DNA of 64,000 nucleotides from Clostridia bacterium (lineage in GTDB: Bacteria > Bacillota > Clostridia > Oscillospirales > Acutalibacteraceae): positions 20,782 through 84,781 of the forward strand of contig JAFXAK010000031.1 of NCBI GenBank assembly GCA_017517135.1, in the 5' to 3' direction. Below the pieces are notes generated by a model. It did not search any database. It saw nothing but the letters and a program-made list of their open reading frames with translations, and was not told where the DNA came from. The position numbers and the translations under genes are program-made. Position 1 is the stretch's first letter, and each line of letters begins with the position of its first letter. Below, piece by piece: positions 42,486 through 51,437 of this stretch.

Positions 42486-43253
42486 ATGAATAAAGCTACC
42501 CGTAAAGCAGTTATCGCAGGTAACTGGAAAATGAACAACACTCCTGCTCAGGCTGCTGCTCTTATCAATGAAATGAAGCCCCTCGTTGCAAATGCAGACT
42601 GCGAGGTTGTGCTTTGCGTTCCCTTTGTTGACATCCCCGCTGCTATTGAAGCTGCTAAGGGCTCAAACATCAAAATCGGTGCAGAAAATGTACATTTCAA
42701 GGCTTCCGGTGCATACACAGGCGAAATTTCCGCTGATATGCTCAAGGAACTCGGTGTTGAATATGTTGTTATCGGTCACAGCGAAAGAAGACAGTACTTC
42801 GCAGAAACCGACCAGACAGTAAACCTTCGTTCTCTTGCTGCTCTCAATGCAGGTCTTAAGCCTATCATCTGCGTTGGTGAAACACTTGAGCAGAGAGAGC
42901 TCGGCTACACAGAAACTCTCCTCAAGTTCCAGACAAAGATGGCTCTCACAAATGTAAGCGCTGAACAGCTCAAGGATGTTGTTATTGCTTATGAACCCGT
43001 ATGGGCTATCGGTACAGGTGTTACAGCTACAGACGACCAGGCAGACGAAGGCAACGGCTTTGTCCGTGCAGCTATCGCAGAAGCATACGGCAAGGATGTT
43101 GCAGAAACAGTAACAGTTCAGTACGGCGGCTCAATGAACGCTAAGAACGCTGAAAGCCTCCTCGCTAAGGTAAATGTTGACGGCGGTCTTATCGGCGGTG
43201 CTTCTCTTAAAGCAGCAGATTTCTCCGTTATAGTTAATGCTGCATCCAAATAA
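42486..43253 (+). CDS. tpiA: Triose-phosphate isomerase
   Basis: 255 residues; interconverts DHAP and glyceraldehyde 3-phosphate. AGNWKMNN (catalytic Lys), VIGHSERR (catalytic His), AYEPVWAIGTG (catalytic Glu) and YGGSMNAKN plus GGASLK (phosphate loop) are present. AAAGGACGG precedes the start. Confidence 0.98.
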   Translation: MNKATRKAVIAGNWKMNNTPAQAAALINEMKPLVANADCEVVLCVPFVDIPAAIEAAKGSNIKIGAENVHFKASGAYTGEISADMLKELGVEYVVIGHSERRQYFAETDQTVNLRSLAALNAGLKPIICVGETLEQRELGYTETLLKFQTKMALTNVSAEQLKDVVIAYEPVWAIGTGVTATDDQADEGNGFVRAAIAEAYGKDVAETVTVQYGGSMNAKNAESLLAKVNVDGGLIGGASLKAADFSVIVNAASK

Positions 43254-43272
43254 TTAACGAGGAAAAACATAA

Positions 43273-44787
43273 ATGAAAAAACCTGTAGTTTTATGTATAA
43301 TGGACGGTTTCGGTATGAGAAACGAAACCGAGGGTAATGCTATATACACAGCAAAAACACCCAATCTCACAAAGCTCTTCAATGAAAATCCTTTCACCAC
43401 TCTCGGCGCATCAGGTCTTGATGTAGGTCTTCCCGACGGTCAGATGGGTAACTCTGAGGTAGGTCACACAAATATAGGCGCAGGCAGAGTTGTTTATCAG
43501 ATGCTTGTTAAGATTTCAAAGTCTATCAAGGACGGCGATTTCTTTGAAATTGAAGCTCTTAAGGCAGCTATGGAAAACTGCAAGAAAAACAATTCCGCAC
43601 TTCACCTTATGGGACTTCTTTCCGACGGCGGTGTTCACAGCCACATTGAGCATGTTTACGGTCTTCTTGAAATGGCTAAAAAGCACGGCATTGAAAATGT
43701 TTTCGTTCACTGCATTATGGACGGCAGAGATGTTTCCGTAACATCAGGTAAGGGCTTTATTGAAGACTTACAGAACAAAATGGCAGAAATCGGTGTTGGT
43801 AAGGTTGCAACAATCACAGGCAGATACTATGCGATGGACAGAGATTTTGCCTGGGACAGAGTTGAAAAGGCTTATGCAGCCTTTGTTTACGGCGAAGGTA
43901 TTGAAGACAGTGATGCTGTTGGCTCAATGCAGAAGTCATACGACAAGGATGTTACAGACGAATTCATCATTCCCACAGTTGTTGATAAGAACGGCACAAT
44001 CAAGGCAAACGACTCTCTTGTTTTCTTCAACTTCCGCCCCGACCGTGCGCGTCAGATAACAAGAACCTTTGTTGATGCAGACTTTAACGGCTTTGAAAGA
44101 AGAAACGGCTTCTTCCCGCTTCATTTCGTTTGTATGACACAGTATGACGAAACAATGCCCAATGTAAGCGTTGCATTCCCTCCCGAGGCTCTCACAAAGA
44201 CCTTCGGTGAGTATCTTGCAGACTGCAACAAAACACAGCTTCGTATTGCCGAAACACAGAAGTATGCTCATGTAACATTCTTCTTCAACGGCGGTGAAGA
44301 AAAAACCTTTGAGGGTGAAGACAGAATTCTTATTCAGTCACCCGATGTTCCCACATTTGATTTACAGCCCGAAATGAGTGCATATCCCGTATGTGACGCT
44401 GTTTGCGAGCAGATTAAATCAGGTAAGTATGATGCAGTTGTATTAAACTTTGCAAACTGCGATATGGTAGGTCACACAGGTGTATTTGATGCTGCTGTCA
44501 AGGCTGTTGAAGCAGTTGACGAATGTGTAGGCAAGGTTGTTGAAGCAACTCTCTCTATGGGCGGTGCTGTCTGCATCACAGCAGACCACGGCAATGCCGA
44601 CAGAATGATTGGCGACGACGGCAAACCTTTCACTCCTCACACAACAAATCCCGTTCCTTTCTGCGTTGTAGGCTATGAATGCTCCCTTAAAGAAACCGGC
44701 AGACTTGCAGACATCACTCCCACAATGCTCAGAATTATGAATCTTGAACAGCCCAAAGAAATGACAGGCGAATGTCTTATTAAGTAA
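43273..44787 (+). CDS. gpmI: 2,3-bisphosphoglycerate-independent phosphoglycerate mutase
   Basis: 504 residues of the alkaline-phosphatase superfamily, with manganese-binding residues. LCIMDGFG at the N-terminus, MGNSEVGH with catalytic Ser, FFNFRPDRARQ, NFANCDMVGHTG and ITADHGNADRM are all present. GAGGAAA precedes the start. It closes the pgk-tpiA-gpmI cluster and is followed by a strong terminator. This form needs no 2,3-BPG and is common in spore-formers. Confidence 0.98.
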   Translation: MKKPVVLCIMDGFGMRNETEGNAIYTAKTPNLTKLFNENPFTTLGASGLDVGLPDGQMGNSEVGHTNIGAGRVVYQMLVKISKSIKDGDFFEIEALKAAMENCKKNNSALHLMGLLSDGGVHSHIEHVYGLLEMAKKHGIENVFVHCIMDGRDVSVTSGKGFIEDLQNKMAEIGVGKVATITGRYYAMDRDFAWDRVEKAYAAFVYGEGIEDSDAVGSMQKSYDKDVTDEFIIPTVVDKNGTIKANDSLVFFNFRPDRARQITRTFVDADFNGFERRNGFFPLHFVCMTQYDETMPNVSVAFPPEALTKTFGEYLADCNKTQLRIAETQKYAHVTFFFNGGEEKTFEGEDRILIQSPDVPTFDLQPEMSAYPVCDAVCEQIKSGKYDAVVLNFANCDMVGHTGVFDAAVKAVEAVDECVGKVVEATLSMGGAVCITADHGNADRMIGDDGKPFTPHTTNPVPFCVVGYECSLKETGRLADITPTMLRIMNLEQPKEMTGECLIK

Positions 44788-44800
44788 AATCTGAATAACA

Positions 44801-44853
44801 AATAACGGCTTCGGTTGTGATTTAACACAGACCGAAGCCGTTATTTTTTTATT
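44801..44853. terminator. Strong bidirectional terminator after gpmI
   Basis: AATAACGGCTTCGGT/ACCGAAGCCGTTATT, a perfect 15-base stem, followed by TTTTTTATTTC on plus. The convergent patatin-like gene ends within this region. Confidence 0.85.
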
Positions 44854-45685
44854 TCATAAAATCAATTATGCTTTCTGCCTTATTAAAGCCTTGCAGATAC
44901 AGGCTGTCTATTTTATCAATATCCTTTGTGAGTGTTTTTAATCCGCTTATATCGTCGGGAGCAATGATAAGTGCCTTTCCTTGCGCTTCAAGCTCTTTTG
45001 CAAGTGCAACACCCTCATTATATCTCACAAAGCGGTCAGCGAGCCGTTTTGCTACCTCGGGATATTGCAAGCCGAGAATTTTTGCCGCAGTAGAATCTGA
45101 GCCTGCCTGTCTTATTTCGTCGGCAGGTCTTGTGAGAATAAGAACTATTCTGTCACAGCCGTCCTCTATAGCCTTTTTTACGGGAACGGGATCGGCAACA
45201 CCGCCGTCAAAGCAACTATATTCCCTTACCTTAACAGGCTTGCACGCAACGGGCAGACAGCAGGAGGCTTTGAGAACATTATAGTTGTTTTTCTCAAAAT
45301 AGGACTTGTCAAAATAAAGAGCCTCACCCGTTTTTGCATCGGTTGCAACCGCCTTATAAATACCGTCATACTGCAAGAATGTGTCAAAATCAAGAGGATT
45401 TTCTCCGTCGTCATTTGAAAGCACACCGTAGACATAATCAAGGTCAACATACGAGCCCTTTTTATACAGATTCTGAAAGCTCATATATTCGGGACGAAGC
45501 GAATATTCTGTATAGAAAATTCTTGTTCTGTATATCTGCTTGGCAAGATATGTTATGAGATTTGCACTTCCCGCGGAAACTCCCAGACAGTAATCAAAGC
45601 TTATTCCGAGCTCCATAAATCTGTCTAACACACCTGCACCGAAGATACCTCTGAGACCTCCGCCTACATCAATAATTCCTGTCAA
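44849..45685 (-). CDS. Patatin-like phospholipase
   Basis: 278 residues. The oxyanion motif GGGLRGIFGAG, nucleophile elbow GVSAGSAN and the catalytic Asp in CFDGGVADPVP form the complete Ser-Asp dyad of bacterial patatins, such as RssA/YjjU-type lipases. No signal peptide. It starts 11 bases after the stop of the upstream symporter gene, so the two are cotranscribed. The substrate is likely an acyl lipid, not defined. Confidence 0.9.
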   Translation of the reverse strand: MTGIIDVGGGLRGIFGAGVLDRFMELGISFDYCLGVSAGSANLITYLAKQIYRTRIFYTEYSLRPEYMSFQNLYKKGSYVDLDYVYGVLSNDDGENPLDFDTFLQYDGIYKAVATDAKTGEALYFDKSYFEKNNYNVLKASCCLPVACKPVKVREYSCFDGGVADPVPVKKAIEDGCDRIVLILTRPADEIRQAGSDSTAAKILGLQYPEVAKRLADRFVRYNEGVALAKELEAQGKALIIAPDDISGLKTLTKDIDKIDSLYLQGFNKAESIIDFMK

Positions 45686-45696
45686 CTATTATCACC

Positions 45697-47256
45697 TTAT
45701 TCCGATACACTGTCATTCACACTGACCTTTTCGGGAGTGTATGAGCCTATCCACATATCCTCCCATTTCTGACCTGCAATAACCTCAAGCCTTGCCTTTT
45801 CTTCTTCAGTTACCGTTGCATGGCCCGTTTCGTGCTTTTCTTTTATAACACGCTGTATTGTTTCGTGGTCTGTCTTAGTCATTTTGTACTTATGAAGCAG
45901 AATATATGTTATTATACCGAAAAGCAGAGGTAAATATGTAAAGTTAAGTCTTAAACCGAACTTTGTTCTTGCGGTCTGATACATAGGCTCCTGGAACTTG
46001 GGATTATATCCGAAGCCCTTAAGGGAATAGCCGAGAATACCCGTCATAAAGCTGTTTATTGTTTTTGTTACAAAAGAACGGAAGGTGGCAATAACACCCT
46101 CTCTTCTTCTGCCTGTTATAAGCTCATCAACATCAGTTACATCGGGCTGGATATTATCTATGGCAAAGCCGGGACCCGAGAAGCCGAAGTTATAAAGAAT
46201 CATTGCAATGTAAATAAACGCCATAGGTGTTTTTTCTGTCATAAAGGCGAACATACCTATACCGATACACATTAAAGGTGTTAAAAGAGTACCCGAAATA
46301 CGCTTACCCTTATATCTTACAAGCATATAATTAAGAGGCGAGCCCATAAATTCGGCACAGCCCGAAATTACATTAAGCACATTGAAATACTTATATTTAT
46401 CAACAATGCTTATCATAAAGTACTGATCGGAATAGCTGAAAAAGCTTGAACGGAAGCCGTTGAACAGACTTACAAAGAAATACTGACGGAAGGCTCTGTT
46501 CTTGAAAACAAGTCTGTATTCATTGAACATATAATTCCAGTCGATAGGCTCCTTATGCAGCAACAAGGAAGACGGCTCGGGACAGGTAAAGAAGGACAGA
46601 ACAGGTGACCAGAAAAACCATAAAGCAAGTATTATGCCGCAGAAAAGATATTTTCCTCTGTCGTCAGGTGATGGATTGTCCATATTCGTTCCGCCGAGAA
46701 CTGCACCCATAAATACAAACGAAAGCGTCTGCCCCACCGAGTTCATCATATATTCAACTATTTTATACTGTGTTCTTCTGAAATACACAGGCTCAATAGT
46801 GGGAAGCATTGCAACATGAGGAACGCTCATCATAGTAAAGCTTGTGCTGTAAAGCAGAGCAGTAATAAGGTAATATATAAATGTGAGCTTAACATCCCCC
46901 ATTGAGGAAACACCGAAGGAGCACCATTTCATTACATAGGCAAACAGAAACGGAATTGCACCCGCGATTATGTACGGGCGGTGCTTGCCGTAATTTGAAC
47001 GGGTGCGGTCCGTGATAAGTCCCATAGCCACATCGCTTATTGCATCAACAACACCGTTTATCATACTGAGTGTGCCCGTTACGGCTGTATCCATTCCCTC
47101 AACAAAGTTGAGATACTGCTGATGATACAGATTAATAGGATATCCCGCACCGCCGAGCGTTATATTCGCACAGGTATACGATGCCATAGGCTTGAGATAT
47201 TTACCGTATGAGCCCTCTATTCCCAATGATTTTTTCAGTTTTTCATTAAAACCCAT
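45697..47256 (-). CDS. GPH-family (MelB-like) sugar:cation symporter
   Basis: 519 residues and twelve membrane helices. The family motif between helices two and three, DRTRSNYGKHRPYI, is clear, with the helix-one cation-binding stretch changed relative to MelB. Members bring glycosides or hexuronides in with sodium or protons. The C-terminal cytoplasmic tail of about 60 residues is charged. The promoter at 47289-47316 has a palindrome in its spacer, suggesting substrate-dependent control. First gene of a two-gene unit with the patatin-like lipase. Confidence 0.85.
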   Translation of the reverse strand: MGFNEKLKKSLGIEGSYGKYLKPMASYTCANITLGGAGYPINLYHQQYLNFVEGMDTAVTGTLSMINGVVDAISDVAMGLITDRTRSNYGKHRPYIIAGAIPFLFAYVMKWCSFGVSSMGDVKLTFIYYLITALLYSTSFTMMSVPHVAMLPTIEPVYFRRTQYKIVEYMMNSVGQTLSFVFMGAVLGGTNMDNPSPDDRGKYLFCGIILALWFFWSPVLSFFTCPEPSSLLLHKEPIDWNYMFNEYRLVFKNRAFRQYFFVSLFNGFRSSFFSYSDQYFMISIVDKYKYFNVLNVISGCAEFMGSPLNYMLVRYKGKRISGTLLTPLMCIGIGMFAFMTEKTPMAFIYIAMILYNFGFSGPGFAIDNIQPDVTDVDELITGRRREGVIATFRSFVTKTINSFMTGILGYSLKGFGYNPKFQEPMYQTARTKFGLRLNFTYLPLLFGIITYILLHKYKMTKTDHETIQRVIKEKHETGHATVTEEEKARLEVIAGQKWEDMWIGSYTPEKVSVNDSVSE

Positions 47257-47288
47257 TTACACCACCACTTACCTTTCTGTTTTGGTAT

Positions 47289-47316
47289 TTTATCATATAT
47301 GCGCATATATTGTCAA
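47289..47316 (-). promoter_or_regulatory. Symporter promoter with palindrome filling the spacer
   Basis: On the minus strand TTGACA, 16 bases, GATAAA. The 16-base spacer is itself the perfect palindrome ATATATGCGCATATAT (47295-47310), an excellent candidate operator. Confidence 0.55.
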
Positions 47317-47369
47317 ACAAATATTAGGTCGGTTTGTATAAAAATTATGTACAAAATGTCAATTAGCTA

Positions 47370-47398
47370 TTGCAATGCACTTATTTATATGTTATAAT
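47370..47398 (+). promoter_or_regulatory. Promoter of the EF-G-like gene
   Basis: TTGCAA, 17 bases, TATAAT; the start codon lies about 80 bases downstream. Confidence 0.65.
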
Positions 47399-47475
47399 TT
47401 CCCTTGTACTGTTAAAAGTATTCTGTATATATTGTACATAAAACAGCAAAAACCATCAAATTGGAGGTCTTTACA

Positions 47476-49545
47476 TTGAAAGAATTTAGTGCAGAAAACA
47501 TCAGAAATGTCTGCATCGCAGGCCACGGCGGAAGAGGAAAAACAACACTTGCAGAGGCAATGCTTTATATAGCAGGCGCATCAGACCGTTTCGGCAAGGT
47601 AGCTGAAGGTAACACGGTAATGGACTTTGACGCTGAAGAAAAGCGCCGTCACAATTCAGTAGCATCAGCTGTCTGCCCCCTTGAGTGGCGTGACAAAAAA
47701 ATAAATCTGATTGACACTCCCGGTCTTTTTGACTTCGCAACAGGTGTCACAGAAGGTATCAGAGCTGCAGAAACAGTTCTTATCGTAACAAAGTCAGGCT
47801 CAGGAGTCGGCGTAGGTGCTGAGAAGGCTTACAAGGCTGCTACGGAAAGAGGTATGTCAAAGTACATAATCGTTACAGGCTGTGATGCTGAAAACGCTAA
47901 CTTCTATAAGACTGTTGACGCTTTCCAGGAAGGCTTCGGCAAGAAGGTTTGTCCCGTTGTTGTTCCCTATGTTGTTGGTGACAAGGTAGAATGCTATGTA
48001 AACTTCCTTCAGAACAAGGCTTTTGCATATAAAGACGGCAAGGCAACTCAGGTTGATATGCCCTCATCAGAAAGAATAGATCAGCTTCACGAAGCATTCA
48101 CAGAGTCCGTTGCATCATCTGACGACGATCTTATGATGAAGTATTTTGACGGTGAGGAATTCACTCACGACGAAATCGTTTCAGGTCTTTCAAAGGCTGT
48201 TCTTGACGGTAGCATTATGCCTATGTATGCTTGCTCCGCTTACACACTTGAAGCTGTTGACCTTGTGCTCAACGGTATCACAAAGATGGCTCCCTCACCC
48301 GTACAGTTCAAGGAAATCGCAACTGATGCTGACGGCAATGAAATTGAGCTTGAATGTGACGCAAACGGACCTCTTGCAGCAATATGCTTCAAGACCGTTG
48401 CCGACCCCTTCGTAGGTAAAATGACATATGTTAAGGTTGCTTCCGGTAAAATTGACGGAAATACACCCTGCTATACTCCCAGAACAGCTGCTAACCAGAG
48501 AATGGGTAAGCTTATTATCCCCAAGGGCGGCAAGACTGAGGATACAAATGTAATTACCGCAGGTGACATTGCAGTTATCACAAAGCTTGACGGTATCAAG
48601 ACAGGTGACACAATCTGCTCAGAAAAGCAGCCTCTTTCACTTGCAGCTCCCACCTTCCCCAATGCTTGTCTTTCAATGGCAGTTATCGTTAAGAAGAAGG
48701 GTGAAGAAGAAAAGGTAGCAACAGGTCTTAAAAAGCTTTCACACGAAGATCCCGCTATCAAGTTCTATACAAACGACGAAACAAGAGAACAGATTCTTGC
48801 AGGTCTCGGTGAGCAGCATCTTGACCTTATCGTATCAAAGCTCAAAGCAAAATTCGGTGTTGAAGTAGATCTTCAGATTCCCAAGGTTGCTTACAGAGAA
48901 ACCATCAGCAAGAGAGTTGAAATTCACGGTCGTCATAAGAAGCAGTCCGGCGGTCACGGTCAGTTCGGTGATGTATGGATTCGCTTTGAGCCCTGTGATG
49001 AGCTTGATCTTGTATTCGGTGAAGAGGTTGTCGGCGGCTCAGTTCCCAAGAACTTCTTCCCTGCAGTTGAAAAAGGACTTCGCGAAAGCGTTAAGCGCGG
49101 TATCGTTGCAGGTTATCCCGTAGTTAATATCAAGGCTACACTTTATGACGGTTCATATCATCCCGTTGACTCATCTGAAATGGCATTCAAGACAGCAGCT
49201 TCTCTTGCATTCAAGCAGCTTAAGGACACAGCAGGCCCTGCAATTCTTGAGCCTATCGGCACACTTAATGCTTATATGCCCGATGATAACCTCGGTGATA
49301 TTATGGGTGACATCACAAAGCGTCGCGGCAGAGTTCTCGGTATGGGACCTGCTGATGAACCCAAGATGCAGCTTCTCGAGGCAGAGGTTCCTATGGCAGA
49401 AATGGGTGATTTCGCAACAACTCTTCGTAGTGTAACAGCAGGCAGAGGATATTTCACTTTTGAATTTGCAAGATATGAAAGAGCTCCTCAGGATGTTGCT
49501 GCAAAGGTTATTGCAGAATCCACAATGGAAGAAGACGACGATTAA
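47476..49545 (+). CDS. Elongation factor G-like protein (EF-G paralogue)
   Basis: 689 residues with all five EF-G domains. P-loop GHGGRGKTTL, switch II DTPGLFDF, domain II after KTVADPFVGKMTY, and domain IV (GGHGQFGDVWIRFEP, GGSVPKNFFPAVEKGL) are recognisable. The G4 motif, NKMD in EF-G, reads TGCD (in YIIVTGCDAEN), so guanine recognition may be altered. TTG 47476 is used as start because GGAGGT lies 7 bases before it. It lies alone, not with rpsL-rpsG-fusA, which fits a paralogue with a special role such as ribosome recycling or stress. Terminator follows. Confidence 0.85.
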   Translation: MKEFSAENIRNVCIAGHGGRGKTTLAEAMLYIAGASDRFGKVAEGNTVMDFDAEEKRRHNSVASAVCPLEWRDKKINLIDTPGLFDFATGVTEGIRAAETVLIVTKSGSGVGVGAEKAYKAATERGMSKYIIVTGCDAENANFYKTVDAFQEGFGKKVCPVVVPYVVGDKVECYVNFLQNKAFAYKDGKATQVDMPSSERIDQLHEAFTESVASSDDDLMMKYFDGEEFTHDEIVSGLSKAVLDGSIMPMYACSAYTLEAVDLVLNGITKMAPSPVQFKEIATDADGNEIELECDANGPLAAICFKTVADPFVGKMTYVKVASGKIDGNTPCYTPRTAANQRMGKLIIPKGGKTEDTNVITAGDIAVITKLDGIKTGDTICSEKQPLSLAAPTFPNACLSMAVIVKKKGEEEKVATGLKKLSHEDPAIKFYTNDETREQILAGLGEQHLDLIVSKLKAKFGVEVDLQIPKVAYRETISKRVEIHGRHKKQSGGHGQFGDVWIRFEPCDELDLVFGEEVVGGSVPKNFFPAVEKGLRESVKRGIVAGYPVVNIKATLYDGSYHPVDSSEMAFKTAASLAFKQLKDTAGPAILEPIGTLNAYMPDDNLGDIMGDITKRRGRVLGMGPADEPKMQLLEAEVPMAEMGDFATTLRSVTAGRGYFTFEFARYERAPQDVAAKVIAESTMEEDDD

Positions 49546-49563
49546 TTTTCACAAAACAGTTTT

Positions 49564-49597
49564 GCCGGTTGCAGCAATGTGACCGGCATTATTTTTC
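49564..49597 (+). terminator. Terminator of the EF-G-like gene
   Basis: GCCGGT/ACCGGC with a 12-base loop followed by ATTATTTTTCC. Confidence 0.65.
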
Positions 49598-49606
49598 CAT
49601 TTGATA

Positions 49607-49635
49607 TTGATTTATTAATATTATTTTTATATAAT
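49607..49635 (+). promoter_or_regulatory. Promoter of the ceramidase-like gene
   Basis: TTGATT, 17 bases, TATAAT, about 30 bases before the start at 49664; AAAGGAGG follows it. Confidence 0.65.
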
Positions 49636-49663
49636 AGGATTATATAAAAGGAGGCTTTATGCT

Positions 49664-51367
49664 ATGAAAAAGAAATTTATGCGTTTTACTTCAATTTTTC
49701 TTTGCATTGTTCTCTTATTCTCAGCAACAACAGTAAGCTCTTTTGCTGTTGAAACAAACAAAACAGATGTATCCGTGCTTGACAGCGTAACTTCTGTTTT
49801 TGATGGTGTAGGAACAAGTGGCAATGTAGGCGATGACTTTATGAAAGTTCTTTACAATATGCTTAACAATATTGTTGAATTTCTCGTTAAAGGTATCTGT
49901 CTTCTCTATCCAAACAACTCCAACTGGAAAAACATTGATGAATATAACAGTGATGAAATCGGCTTCCTTGCAGGCAGAGAAAATTATCAGACTGCAGCAG
50001 CAAATTCAAACTGCTGGTCTTTAGGCTATGCTTCAAAGAGCGTTGTCCCCGCAGACATCAGCTCAGGTAACTACTATCTCGGCCGTGACCTCACAGTCAG
50101 AAAAACCTCAGGCGTTTATGACGATATGCGTGTACGCGCTGCTGTTATTGACGATAACTCAGGCGAAGGTGCAGTTGTTTTTGCGGCTGTTGACTGTCTC
50201 GGTGTTACATCCACAGATGCAAGAACAATCCGTAAGGCTGTTTTAGCTTACTGCGAAGAACAGGGCATCAAGGTTGCAAGCATCAATATCACCGCTACTC
50301 ATTCCCACTCTGCTCTTGATACACAGGGCGTAAGCACAGAATTTTTCTATAAGCTTGTTGCAAGCGGTGTAAACAACCTTCTCGGAAAAACAACCACAAA
50401 TGATGCTTTAACTTACGCTGAAAGCTTTAAAAATTATTTCATTTCTCAGTCTGTTGAAGCTATCAAAGAGGCTCTCGCTGACATGGAAACAGGCTCTCTC
50501 TATTTCTCTTCCATCGATTGCAGTGAAATAGTACACGACAAGCGTGACCTTATTGCTAAAGAGGATATTCAGGAAATCGCAAGCTTCTGCTTTGTTCCCG
50601 CTTCAGGCTCTGAAGCTACATACATCTCCGATATCCCTTGTCATCCCACATCCTTCAGCGCAGGCAACGGTCTTGTTGCTTCTGACTATATCTACTACAT
50701 TGATGAATACATCAAAAATGAAAACGGTGGCAACTTCCTTATGGTTGCAGGTGCTCTCGGTCAGCTTTCAAGAAGTGATGTAAGTGTTGATGAAACAGGT
50801 ATGACTGAATGGGAGGCTATGGGTGCTGAAACAAAGAACCTCGGCTACCTCTTCGGCGAAATGATTGTTGATGCAGATTATTCAACTAAGCTCTCTCCCG
50901 TCCTCAATGTTGCTCATAAGGAAATTTTCATCGAAGCTGAAAACAGTATTCTTGCTCTTGCAGTTGAAATTCAGCTTGTAAACAATGTTGCATACACAGA
51001 CGGCATTAAAACAATTATGCCTGCTGAAATCGGTTATATTGAATTCGGCAACGAAATCGCTCTTGCACTCTTCCCCTGCGAGCTTTATCCCGAGGTATTC
51101 TATTCAACCGAAATCACAAACGGCACAAACTGGGACGGAACCGAATGGCAGTACGGCGACCTCACAAACTCCGTTGAGGGTGTTACAGTATATCCCGTAA
51201 GCCTTGCAAACGATGCTCTCGGCTACGCTGTTACAGACAATAACTTCGCATTCATGGGACACATCATCGGCGAGGAAATCGCAGACGAAACACTCTCTAT
51301 CGGTAAGCACATCGCTTCACATCTTATAAGCAACTACTGTGAAATGATAGAAGCTTTTGCTGAATAA
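49664..51367 (+). CDS. Secreted neutral/alkaline ceramidase-like protein
   Basis: 567 residues. Signal peptide 1-28 (KKKFMRF, hydrophobic core, cleavage near SSFA). The rest resembles the N-terminal domain of neutral ceramidases: DMRVRAAVIDD, FAAVDCLGV and the zinc-ligand segment NITATHSHSALD. The nucleophile motif of known ceramidases (GDVSP) is not intact; the matching place reads AGALGQLSRSD. It may hydrolyse another amide, or be an inactive relative. The C-terminal ceramidase domain seems absent. Own promoter; terminator and a phosphodiesterase gene follow. Confidence 0.7.
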   Translation: MKKKFMRFTSIFLCIVLLFSATTVSSFAVETNKTDVSVLDSVTSVFDGVGTSGNVGDDFMKVLYNMLNNIVEFLVKGICLLYPNNSNWKNIDEYNSDEIGFLAGRENYQTAAANSNCWSLGYASKSVVPADISSGNYYLGRDLTVRKTSGVYDDMRVRAAVIDDNSGEGAVVFAAVDCLGVTSTDARTIRKAVLAYCEEQGIKVASINITATHSHSALDTQGVSTEFFYKLVASGVNNLLGKTTTNDALTYAESFKNYFISQSVEAIKEALADMETGSLYFSSIDCSEIVHDKRDLIAKEDIQEIASFCFVPASGSEATYISDIPCHPTSFSAGNGLVASDYIYYIDEYIKNENGGNFLMVAGALGQLSRSDVSVDETGMTEWEAMGAETKNLGYLFGEMIVDADYSTKLSPVLNVAHKEIFIEAENSILALAVEIQLVNNVAYTDGIKTIMPAEIGYIEFGNEIALALFPCELYPEVFYSTEITNGTNWDGTEWQYGDLTNSVEGVTVYPVSLANDALGYAVTDNNFAFMGHIIGEEIADETLSIGKHIASHLISNYCEMIEAFAE

Positions 51368-51382
51368 TAAAAACATTTAACA

Positions 51383-51415
51383 GGGGTTGCCCGACGGCAG
51401 CCCCTAAAATTTTAT
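51383..51415 (+). terminator. Terminator after the ceramidase-like gene
   Basis: GGGGTTGCC/GGCAGCCCC (one G-U) with a 4-base loop and TAAAATTTTAT after it. Confidence 0.7.
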
Positions 51416-51437
51416 ATACAAAAAATGAGGTATCAGT

